Of a DNA stretch of 7,086 nt, positions 1 through 5,174 are shown piece by piece. The first letter of the stretch is position 1, and every line of letters starts with the position of its first letter. The stretch is from Candidatus Coatesbacteria bacterium RBG_13_66_14 (lineage in GTDB: Bacteria > RBG-13-66-14). The notes under the pieces are model-generated. The model saw nothing but the letters and a program-made list of their open reading frames with translations, was not told the origin of the DNA and ran no database searches. The stretch is from NCBI GenBank assembly GCA_001774505.1, contig MFAF01000021.1, positions 1 through 7,086 of the forward strand. Reading direction: 5' to 3'. The translations under genes were made by a program, and so were the position numbers.

Positions 1-2379
1 GTCCGTCGGGGCCGAGGCGAGGGCCCAGGTCTCCAGCAGGCCGCCGGAGATGTCGGGACGGCCCATCACCAGCACCCGCGCGCCCGGGTCCACCGCGCCC
101 GCCGGGATCTCCAGGGTCGCCGGCGCGTCGCGGCCAACCACGCCGCCGTCATCGCCGATGTTCGCCTGGGAAAGAACCCCCTCGAAGGAGGTCGTCCCGA
201 TGTTGCCGCCCAGGTCGCTCGCCGTCACGTCAATGTCCGCCGTGCCGTCGTATTCGGGGAGCGTCCAGAAGGCGGTGTAGATGGCGGGGCCGTCGTCCCA
301 GGTGCGGAATGTGGTGTCCCCGTTCTGGAAGCCGTTGAGCTCCCAGAAATGGGTGTCCACCGGGTCGCCCTGGGCGTCCACCTCGGTGAAGTGGACGTCG
401 TAGCGCGGGCTGCAGAAGAGCCGCTCGTTGGGGGTGGCGATGAACTCGATGTGGGAGGTGAGGCCGGGGATCCTGGCCAACTGGAGCGCACCCCCGCTTG
501 ACGGGAGGAAGCTCGGGCCGTCACGGTCCGAGGAGTCCACGGCCTCGATCCGGACCAGGAACTGCAGGTTCGAGCCCACGTCGCGGCGGATGTAGGGGAC
601 GAAGGCCACCTCGTGGTAGTCGTTGGCGTCGTTGACGCGGATGATCCCGTTGTCGCCGAAGATGTTCATCTTTGTCGAGAGGTCGTCGGAGGTCTGGTCG
701 GCGTGCTGCTGGGCGTCGTTCTGCATCAGGATGTAGGCGCCGCCCCAGAACTTGGAATCCTCCTCGTTGGAGGGATGACCCTTGAAGGCGTAAACCATGT
801 CCTCGGTGATGGGGCCGAGCTCGATGACGTGCATGTAGACCGAGGCGAGGCCGTCGGGGCAGCCCATGACGTTCAGGTCCTCGTTGTTCATGTCTACTTC
901 GACCCCGTTGACGACCTGGTTCCCGTTGAACTCCCGGGTGCCGTCGGGCGCGATGTCGTTGATCTGGTCGTACGCCACGGCGCTTCCTTCGGGCGGGAAG
1001 TAGTAATCGCCGAAGGTGTGTCCGCCCACGTTGAAATCGTCTATGTAGAAGAAACCGTTGTTGTTGGCCGAGTTGCCGCTGCGGGCCGCACTGCGCTGGC
1101 CGGTGAACCAGTTCCAGTTGATGAACTCGCCGAAGGCGTAAGCCAGGCCGCCCATGTCGTCCTCGAACTCCATGTCGGAATAGACGTTGCGGAATAGCTG
1201 GTCGTACCCGTCGTTGAAGTCGTACTCGGTCCCCTCGGCGGTGCGCTGCTCGTAGTTCTCCCAGATCATGGTGATGGCGTTCTTCTGATCCTCCTGGGTC
1301 TCCATGTAGGTGCGCAGCGTCTCGTCCTCGTAGAACAGACTCTCGATGTAGTGGTTCCAGATGGTGCCGTTGTACCAGGAGAGGCCCTCCTGGCGGGTGA
1401 GGCCGATGTGGGGCGTCAACATGAAGGCGCCGATGCGGCCTCCCTGGTAGTCGTTGGCCAGGGGGTAGGCCCGCTCCTCGCTCCAGACCGAGGTCTTCTC
1501 CTTGTGGTGCGTGGCGCTGTCCACGTCTATGCCGCCCTGGACGCCGTGGTGCAGCTCATGGGCGGCGGTGGTCTTCTCCTCGTCGGTCACGGAGTCGGGA
1601 TCCACGGTGTTGCGGAATGCCATGTGGAAGCTGGTGTCGTCCTCGGGGGTCGGCTCGTAGTAGTAATCGTACTGGCAGTAGGCCATGACGCCGCCTTCCA
1701 AGCCGTCCTCGCCCATGTTGCGGAAGTAGGCGTCGAAGCGTTCCCAGTCCGCCTGAATGTCGCCGTCACAGTAGCCGTAGTCGGCGCCCACGGGATACCA
1801 GCTACCGTCCTTGACCGGGTAGTCGAAGCCCAGCCAGTCCTCGTCGGTGAAGAGGGCGAGGGCGGTCTCGAGGCCTTCGGCCACCAGCTCGACGATGTCG
1901 GGGACGCCGTTGCTGTCGTCATCCTCGGGATACCACAGGGAGTGGGGTCCCACCCCGGCCCACCACATGCGGAAGTTGCCCTCGGGGGTGTCCCAGTGGT
2001 GGATTTCGGGATCGGGGATGTCGTAGCCGCGGATTGCGCCGGGAGGGGCGTCCTCGGTGGGCCGACCGAGATAGAGCTGGGCGTCGGCCAGCTCGGCCTC
2101 GTCGAAGAGACCCTTGAGGACGCACATGTTGGCGTCGTAAATAAGCATGGTTCCGCAGACGCCGGCCAGGCTGTCCGAGCCCCGGTAGGCGTCGGGGATG
2201 CGGTCGGCGTCGCCGAAGGCGAGGTAGAGCTTGTAGAGGGCGTAGTCGGTGTAGACGAGCTCACCCCGCTCGTAGGCCGACCCGATCAGCTCGAGGGTTG
2301 TCGGCGGGCTCGCCGTGTTGGCGAAGGCACCGGCCGCCAGAGCCAAGGCGATCAGAATGGCAAGGCCTTTGGTTCGCAT
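1..2379 (-). CDS. Secreted HExxH metalloprotease-like protein (MXAN_6640-like), C-terminus beyond window
   Basis: The frame is open from ATG 2379-2377 to base 1 (793 codons, no stop), so only the C-terminus is missing. Residues 1-20 form a Sec signal peptide: Arg2 and Lys4, a hydrophobic Leu/Ala/Ile core, and a likely cut after Ala-Phe-Ala. An Asp-rich segment at 153-161 (DDDSNGVPD) resembles the calcium-binding-like 'D.NG.PD' element of this family. The zinc motif HELHH is at 274-278, followed by Gln281. Glu301/Glu302 in WSEERAY (299-305) are candidates for the third ligand, as in gluzincins. Residues 274-278 and this spacing support a peptidase fold, but activity and substrate are unknown. 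Residues about 640-735 look like a beta-rich Ig-like domain, and LEIPAGAV near 756-763 resembles the start of a ZU5-like domain. Several Cys (75, 86, 656 and others) could form disulfides outside the cytoplasm. The family name is from memory of its motifs. Fairly sure of the class, unsure of the exact family. Confidence 0.82.
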   Translation of the reverse strand, partial: MRTKGLAILIALALAAGAFANTASPPTTLELIGSAYERGELVYTDYALYKLYLAFGDADRIPDAYRGSDSLAGVCGTMLIYDANMCVLKGLFDEAELADAQLYLGRPTEDAPPGAIRGYDIPDPEIHHWDTPEGNFRMWWAGVGPHSLWYPEDDDSNGVPDIVELVAEGLETALALFTDEDWLGFDYPVKDGSWYPVGADYGYCDGDIQADWERFDAYFRNMGEDGLEGGVMAYCQYDYYYEPTPEDDTSFHMAFRNTVDPDSVTDEEKTTAAHELHHGVQGGIDVDSATHHKEKTSVWSEERAYPLANDYQGGRIGAFMLTPHIGLTRQEGLSWYNGTIWNHYIESLFYEDETLRTYMETQEDQKNAITMIWENYEQRTAEGTEYDFNDGYDQLFRNVYSDMEFEDDMGGLAYAFGEFINWNWFTGQRSAARSGNSANNNGFFYIDDFNVGGHTFGDYYFPPEGSAVAYDQINDIAPDGTREFNGNQVVNGVEVDMNNEDLNVMGCPDGLASVYMHVIELGPITEDMVYAFKGHPSNEEDSKFWGGAYILMQNDAQQHADQTSDDLSTKMNIFGDNGIIRVNDANDYHEVAFVPYIRRDVGSNLQFLVRIEAVDSSDRDGPSFLPSSGGALQLARIPGLTSHIEFIATPNERLFCSPRYDVHFTEVDAQGDPVDTHFWELNGFQNGDTTFRTWDDGPAIYTAFWTLPEYDGTADIDVTASDLGGNIGTTSFEGVLSQANIGDDGGVVGRDAPATLEIPAGAVDPGARVLVMGRPDISGGLLETWALASAPTD

Positions 2380-2386
2380 TGAAAAT

Positions 2387-2393
2387 CCCCTTT
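2387..2393 (-). promoter_or_regulatory. Shine-Dalgarno of the metalloprotease-like gene
   Basis: On the minus strand AAAGGGG ends 7 nt before ATG 2379. It supports this start, which also places the signal peptide at the very N-terminus. Confidence 0.6.
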
Positions 2394-2519
2394 CTTGGAA
2401 TAACCGAAATGGGAACGATACGGAAACTTCCCGGCGACCCCGGCTTCACCCCGGGAGGCGAAGTCCGGTCACCAGCGGTCGAAAGAGGGTAAGACGAAGT
2501 GCAGAGAATTCCATCCGGC

Positions 2520-2549
2520 ATTTTACCACTAACATTCAAGGCGCGTCAA
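2520..2549 (-). promoter_or_regulatory. Sigma70-type promoter for the metalloprotease-like gene
   Basis: Reading the minus strand, TTGACG (2549-2544) is followed by an 18-bp spacer and TAAAAT (2525-2520). Five of six bases match each consensus hexamer. Transcription should begin near 2513, giving a leader of about 134 nt before the ATG at 2379. The leader contains a small hairpin (CCCGG 2439-2443 against CCGGG 2451-2455). Transcription start is inferred, not shown. Confidence 0.6.
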
Positions 2550-2556
2550 GGAGCCG

Positions 2557-2592
2557 CCCCCCGGATGTGGGGTTTTCTGAATCCGGGCGGGG
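2557..2592. repeat. Inverted repeat in the divergent intergenic region
   Basis: Bases 2560-2566 (CCCGGAT) pair perfectly with 2581-2587 (ATCCGGG). Pairing resumes after one C-C mismatch, and the loop is 14 nt. It lies just upstream of the leftward -35 hexamer at 2544-2549, so an operator is possible. The region is GC-rich, so chance pairing cannot be excluded. Confidence 0.35.
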
Positions 2593-2634
2593 AATGGTTA
2601 TTATCGGGGTTTCGGGGCGGGAACACCCCGTTCC

Positions 2635-2664
2635 GGCGCCCAAAATCCCCAAGGTCGGGGCGCC
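2635..2664. repeat. Inverted repeat at the -35 position of the prenyltransferase promoter
   Basis: GGCGCCC (2635-2641) and GGGCGCC (2658-2664) are a perfect 7-bp inverted repeat separated by 16 bp. A second small dyad, CCCC/GGGG, is nested inside (2647-2650 with 2657-2660). The right arm lies where a -35 element would be for the TAAAAT at 2677-2682. This would suit a regulator-binding site or an activator-dependent promoter; function is inferred. Confidence 0.4.
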
Positions 2665-2676
2665 TGAATTTTAAGG

Positions 2677-2682
2677 TAAAAT
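2677..2682 (+). promoter_or_regulatory. -10 element for the prenyltransferase gene
   Basis: TAAAAT at 2677-2682, preceded by GG, is the same GGTAAAAT octamer found in the leftward promoter. No good -35 hexamer lies 16-18 bp upstream, where the sequence is G-rich and part of the inverted repeat at 2635-2664. A start near 2689 would give a leader of about 24 nt. Confidence 0.42.
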
Positions 2683-2712
2683 AGACCTTTACCGCTCCAC
2701 TCGGGGGGTGCA

Positions 2713-3612
2713 ATGAGTTTCTCCGGATACGTGAGGCTGGCGCGGCCCTTCACCCTGCTGGCGCCATTCTTCGGTTTCGTCTGTTTCGCCCTGGTAGCCG
2801 TGGGCTCCCCCGTGGGCGGCGAGGTCGGGCTTACCTGGGGCCTGGCCCTAAAAATTTTCACGGGCGCCCTGGCCGCCGCCACCCTCAACATGGCCTCAAA
2901 CACGGTGAACCAGATCTTCGACCGGGACATAGACGCGGTGAACAAGCCGACACGGCCCCTGGTGACCGGCGAGGTGGCCCTCCGGGGGGCGGCGGCGGCC
3001 TGCATCGCGTTCTACCTCGCGGCGATCGGGCTGGCGCTCCTGGTCAACCTGCGGTTTTTTATCATCGTCCTGGTCACCTGCCTCGTGACCTACTCCTACT
3101 CGGGCCCCCCATTGAGGACGAAGCGCAACGCCTTCGCGGCCAACTTCACCATGGCGCTGCCCCGGGGGGGGCTCCTGGTGATAGCGGGCTGGAGCGCGGT
3201 CAAGGATATCTGGTTCGCCGAGCCCTGGTTCATCGCCGCCGTGTTTTTCCTCTTCATCCTCGGCGCCTCGACGACCAAGGACTTCGCCGACATGGAGGGG
3301 GACGCCCGCTACGGCTGCCGGACCCTGCCGGTCATCTTCGGGGTGCGCCGGGCGGCGTGGATGATCGCGCCCTTCTTCGTCGTCCCCTTCGGGTGCGTGT
3401 ACCTCGGACTGGCCCTGGGCGTCCTCGAGGGCGACGCGACGGCCCTTTCCATCCTGGCCGCAATCCTCGTCCTCTGGGGGGCGTTCATCGTTAGCCTCAT
3501 CCTGCGGGACCCGAACCGCCTGGCCACGGAGAGCAACCATCCTTCGTGGAAGCACATGTACCTGCTCATGGTGGTGAGCCAGATCGGCTTCGCCGTCAGC
3601 TACCTGGTGTGA
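2713..3612 (+). CDS. UbiA-family polyprenyltransferase (integral membrane)
   Basis: This 299-aa protein has the usual length for the UbiA superfamily, which transfers a prenyl chain from a prenyl diphosphate to an aromatic or polar acceptor in the membrane. The first Asp-rich motif is N66-xxx-D70-xxx-D74, followed by VNKPTRPL; the second is D190/D193/D197 (KDFADMEGD) followed by RTLPVIFG. Both bind Mg-diphosphate in this family. YSYSGPP at 127-133 is also typical. About nine hydrophobic segments are visible, near 12-31, 44-62, 93-110, 113-130, 143-160, 170-184, 214-237, 243-264 and 282-299. ATG 2713 follows a G-rich Shine-Dalgarno (GGGGGTG, 2704-2710). The acceptor cannot be assigned: 4-hydroxybenzoate, naphthoate, geranylgeranylglyceryl phosphate and (bacterio)chlorophyllide enzymes all share these motifs. 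No quinone-pathway gene is adjacent. Confidence 0.92.
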   Translation: MSFSGYVRLARPFTLLAPFFGFVCFALVAVGSPVGGEVGLTWGLALKIFTGALAAATLNMASNTVNQIFDRDIDAVNKPTRPLVTGEVALRGAAAACIAFYLAAIGLALLVNLRFFIIVLVTCLVTYSYSGPPLRTKRNAFAANFTMALPRGGLLVIAGWSAVKDIWFAEPWFIAAVFFLFILGASTTKDFADMEGDARYGCRTLPVIFGVRRAAWMIAPFFVVPFGCVYLGLALGVLEGDATALSILAAILVLWGAFIVSLILRDPNRLATESNHPSWKHMYLLMVVSQIGFAVSYLV

Positions 3613-3634
3613 AAAAGTGAAGACAGGATAATGA

Positions 3635-3656
3635 ACAAGGGGTTAAAACCCCTTGT
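3635..3656. repeat. Perfect palindrome after the prenyltransferase gene (possible terminator stem)
   Basis: ACAAGGGG (3635-3642) and CCCCTTGT (3649-3656) form a perfect 8-bp stem with a 6-nt loop, TTAAAA, 22 bp after the UbiA stop codon. No T-tract follows on the plus strand, so it is not a classical intrinsic terminator. Its right arm is the first unit of the adjoining tandem repeat. Confidence 0.5.
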
Positions 3657-3690
3657 CTCCCCTTGTCTCCCCTTGCCTCCCATCGCCTCC
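3649..3690. repeat. 10-bp tandem repeat with G-quadruplex potential on the minus strand
   Basis: The unit CCCCTTGTCT occurs exactly at 3649-3658 and 3659-3668, then as CCCCTTGCCT (3669-3678) and CCCATCGCCT (3679-3688). On the minus strand this gives runs of 3, 4, 4 and 4 G separated by three 6-nt loops, which satisfies the usual G3+N1-7 quadruplex rule. The region is non-coding and sits between the prenyltransferase and the response-regulator gene. It may be a copy of a dispersed intergenic repeat. Confidence 0.7.
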
Positions 3691-3693
3691 ATA

Positions 3694-3708
3694 GTGCCGA
3701 TATGGCAC
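3694..3708. repeat. Short inverted repeat
   Basis: GTGCC (3694-3698) and GGCAC (3704-3708) flank a 5-nt GATAT spacer directly after the tandem repeat. It could be the outer end of the same repeat element. Confidence 0.3.
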
Positions 3709-3741
3709 GCCGCGGGGGCGGGGCGACTTAATGGCAGGTGA

Positions 3742-3784
3742 GCGGCCGGAGCGCCTCCGTGGATTCCGGGCGCTCCAGGGCCGC
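3742..3784. repeat. Strong 14-bp bulged hairpin upstream of the response-regulator gene
   Basis: GGAGCGCC (3748-3755) pairs perfectly with GGCGCTCC (3769-3776) around a 13-nt loop. The stem then continues past a 2-nt bulge (AG, 3777-3778) with GCGGCC (3742-3747) against GGCCGC (3779-3784). There is no T-tract on the plus-strand side. It may be a leader structure of the downstream operon, a factor-dependent 3' end for the upstream gene, or part of a small RNA. Confidence 0.5.
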
Positions 3785-3808
3785 GATGCGCCACATCCGG
3801 CGGGACGG

Positions 3809-3822
3809 CCGCGTGAGCGCGG
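3809..3822. repeat. Small hairpin in the response-regulator leader region
   Basis: CCGCG (3809-3813) and CGCGG (3818-3822) form a perfect 5-bp stem with the tetraloop TGAG, 44 bp before the regulator start codon. This stretch is GC-rich, so the structure may be incidental. I found no convincing promoter hexamers between 3613 and 3866. Confidence 0.3.
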
Positions 3823-3854
3823 GGCTGGTACGGTAATTGCGTTGAACCACGGGC

Positions 3855-3861
3855 GAGGTGA
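3855..3861 (+). promoter_or_regulatory. Shine-Dalgarno that sets the response-regulator start
   Basis: GAGGTGA lies 5 nt before ATG 3867. An in-frame GTG at 3858 sits inside this Shine-Dalgarno and has none of its own, so ATG 3867 is preferred. That start also puts the first receiver strand directly at the N-terminus. Confidence 0.65.
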
Positions 3862-3866
3862 GGGCG

Positions 3867-4298
3867 ATGCGCACCGTGCTTCTGGCCGACGACAACCGCG
3901 AATGCCGCGATTCCCTGGCGCGGATGCTGAAACGCTGGGGCTGCCGTTTCCTGCCTGCCGTGGACGTCGCCGAGGCGCTGTGGCTTCTGGATCATACCCT
4001 GGTGGACCTCGCCATCCTGGACCTCGAGATGCCATTCGGGGGCGGACTTTCGGTGCTCCACCGGATTCGCGTCAGCCAGCCCGGCCTCCCGGTGCTGATG
4101 CTGACCGGATCGGCGACCCGGGAGTCGCTCCTGCGCGCGTACGCCGCCGGCGCCTACGGATTTCTCCCCAAGCCGGTGAGCGTGAACCTCCTGCGGCAGT
4201 TGCTCGCCGAGGTCCTCACCACCCACATGCCGGCTCCGGTTCGGATGGGAACCGTTTTCGTCTACGGACCGGCTAAAGAAGGGACCGATAATGCGTAA
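3867..4298 (+). CDS. Single-domain response regulator (CheY-like receiver)
   Basis: The 143-aa product is essentially one receiver domain. It has the acidic pocket D8-D9, the phosphoacceptor D52 (ILDLEMP), T80 in the LTGS strand, the switch aromatic F99 and the lysine K102 followed by P103. All residues needed for phosphorylation-dependent switching are present. The tail from about residue 120 is short and contains no recognisable DNA-binding, enzymatic or other output domain, so it should act in the cytoplasm through protein partners. No histidine kinase gene is in the window, so its donor must be encoded elsewhere. The reading frame overlaps the next gene by 8 bp (4291-4298), which indicates translational coupling with the secreted repeat protein. 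A receiver domain is clear; the pathway it serves is unknown. Confidence 0.9.
   Translation: MRTVLLADDNRECRDSLARMLKRWGCRFLPAVDVAEALWLLDHTLVDLAILDLEMPFGGGLSVLHRIRVSQPGLPVLMLTGSATRESLLRAYAAGAYGFLPKPVSVNLLRQLLAEVLTTHMPAPVRMGTVFVYGPAKEGTDNA
4278..4284 (+). promoter_or_regulatory. Shine-Dalgarno of the secreted repeat protein, inside the regulator gene
   Basis: GAAGGGA lies 6 nt before ATG 4291 and within the last codons of the response-regulator gene. It supports this start despite the overlap. Confidence 0.6.
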
Positions 4299-5103
4299 AG
4301 CCGCCTTCGCGCTCGTTATCCTCCTCGGGCTCGTCCTCTCCGCCCAGGCCCTGGATTCCAGGGACATCCTGGCCCTCCTGAACGCCGGGGCCCGGGACGA
4401 CGTCCTGATCGGCGCCATCTTGAAAACCGGCTCCAAGCCCATGTTCACCGCCCAGGAGGTCGTCCTGGTGGACGACGAGTACCGCGTGGACGCACAGCTC
4501 ATGTACCTGTGCCTCCAGGGTGAGCCGCTCTCCCGGGACCACGTGATAAACCTCGCCCGCATAGACTTCGACGAGGACTACTTCATCAAGCTCATCTCCT
4601 CCCCGGGGATTGGCTTCAAGGTCGAGACCGACGACTACATGGTCTACCGCAACCTGGACATGGACGAGGACGTGCAGCGGGCGCTGATGGCCGCCAAGCC
4701 GGTCGGCGTGGTGGATGTCGCGGAGACGCCGGATAAGGTCAACCTCAACATCGTCATCACCGGCGACGACTACCAGGCCGGCAGCGGCAAGACCATCTAC
4801 TTCTACATCCTCTTCGACGGGAACGTGCTGCGCGAGGTGGTGGACGACAAGATAGACACCATCATCGGCTCGGCCCGGTACAACAAGTTCATCTTCACCA
4901 GCTACACCGAGATGGTGGATCCGGGGTCGCACACGATCGCCGTGGCGCTCGTGCCCACGGACCGCGGCAAGCCCTCCCAGAGCGATATTAATTCCAACAT
5001 CCTCTTCACGAAGAGGATGGAGTTCAGAGAGGGCTTCAACCAGCTCAACCTTCAGTGCCGGCTGGTTCCGGGGACGGAGACCTACGAGCTCTTCGAGCGT
5101 TAA
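4291..5103 (+). CDS. Secreted protein of unknown function with four ~30-residue repeats
   Basis: I do not recognise this 270-aa protein as a named family. Residues 1-20 are a signal peptide (Arg2-Lys3, hydrophobic core, cut after Ala-Gln-Ala), so it acts in the periplasm or outside the cell. Residues 22-134 hold four degenerate repeats anchored on Asp37, Asp67, Asp96 and Asp127. Examples are [12 protein letters not shown] (32-43), [12 protein letters not shown] (91-102) and [12 protein letters not shown] (122-133). They recall the recurring secreted module with the pattern 'V..L..AG..DDVI...I'; that resemblance is from memory. Residues about 145-270 are rich in alternating hydrophobic and polar residues and are probably a beta-sandwich. 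GSGKT at 164-168 is not a P-loop. There is one Cys in each half (74 and 256). The overlap with the regulator gene implies co-expression. A role as a regulated envelope protein is plausible but unproven. Confidence 0.85.
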   Translation: MRKAAFALVILLGLVLSAQALDSRDILALLNAGARDDVLIGAILKTGSKPMFTAQEVVLVDDEYRVDAQLMYLCLQGEPLSRDHVINLARIDFDEDYFIKLISSPGIGFKVETDDYMVYRNLDMDEDVQRALMAAKPVGVVDVAETPDKVNLNIVITGDDYQAGSGKTIYFYILFDGNVLREVVDDKIDTIIGSARYNKFIFTSYTEMVDPGSHTIAVALVPTDRGKPSQSDINSNILFTKRMEFREGFNQLNLQCRLVPGTETYELFER

Positions 5104-5140
5104 AAAAATACCCCGCGGACGGATCCGCCGCCGGCGGGGT
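5101..5140. repeat. A-tract plus GC hairpin between the secreted protein and dnaK
   Basis: ACCCCGC (5110-5116) and GCGGGGT (5134-5140) form a perfect 7-bp stem, preceded on the plus strand by an A-rich run starting at the stop codon (5101-5110). Read on the minus strand this is a GC stem followed by seven T, the shape of an intrinsic terminator for leftward transcription. For rightward transcription there is no T-tract, so read-through into dnaK is expected. No leftward gene in the window needs it. Confidence 0.45.
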
Positions 5141-5161
5141 CGGCGAACTAGACGAGATACC

Positions 5162-5168
5162 GGAGGAA
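5162..5168 (+). promoter_or_regulatory. Shine-Dalgarno that sets the GTG start of dnaK
   Basis: GGAGGAA is followed by a 6-nt spacer and GTG at 5175. No ATG lies nearby in frame, and the GTG puts the conserved GIDLGTT motif at residues 6-12, as expected for DnaK. Confidence 0.75.
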
Positions 5169-5174
5169 ACACCC

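Noticed and set aside
613..2382. Long plus-strand open frames (613-1197 and 1351-2382) and a minus-strand frame at 1587-2264
   Set aside because: They lie opposite or out of frame to the protease-like gene, whose frame has a signal peptide, Shine-Dalgarno, promoter and zinc motif. The alternatives are low-complexity Val/Gly/Ala or Thr/Ser/Pro strings typical of GC-rich shadows.
2261..2684. Small open frames on both strands in the divergent intergenic region
   Set aside because: They overlap the inferred promoters and inverted repeats, lack good ribosome sites, and have no recognisable sequence.
3631..3741. 36-codon plus-strand frame starting in the palindrome
   Set aside because: Its residues come from the tandem repeat and it has only a weak AGGA near the start, so it is better read as a non-coding repeat.
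3828..3840. GGTAAT as a possible -10 box for the response-regulator operon
   Set aside because: No acceptable -35 hexamer lies at the right distance and the match is short, so it was not annotated.
3600..4562. Open frames 3731-4276 (plus) and 3600-4562 (minus) over the response regulator
   Set aside because: Arg/Pro/Gly-rich shadows that cross the repeats and overlap the intact receiver-domain frame.
4780..4794. GSGKT in the secreted protein, resembling a Walker A end
   Set aside because: There is no Gly at the required position before it (Tyr161 instead), no Walker B, and the protein is exported.
4273..5172. Minus-strand 299-codon open frame opposite the secreted repeat protein
   Set aside because: Val/Leu/Asp-rich shadow. 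The plus strand has a signal peptide, a Shine-Dalgarno and translational coupling.
5104..5174. Search for a CIRCE operator upstream of dnaK
   Set aside because: No TTAGCACTC or GAGTGCTAA half-site or near match is visible in the gap.
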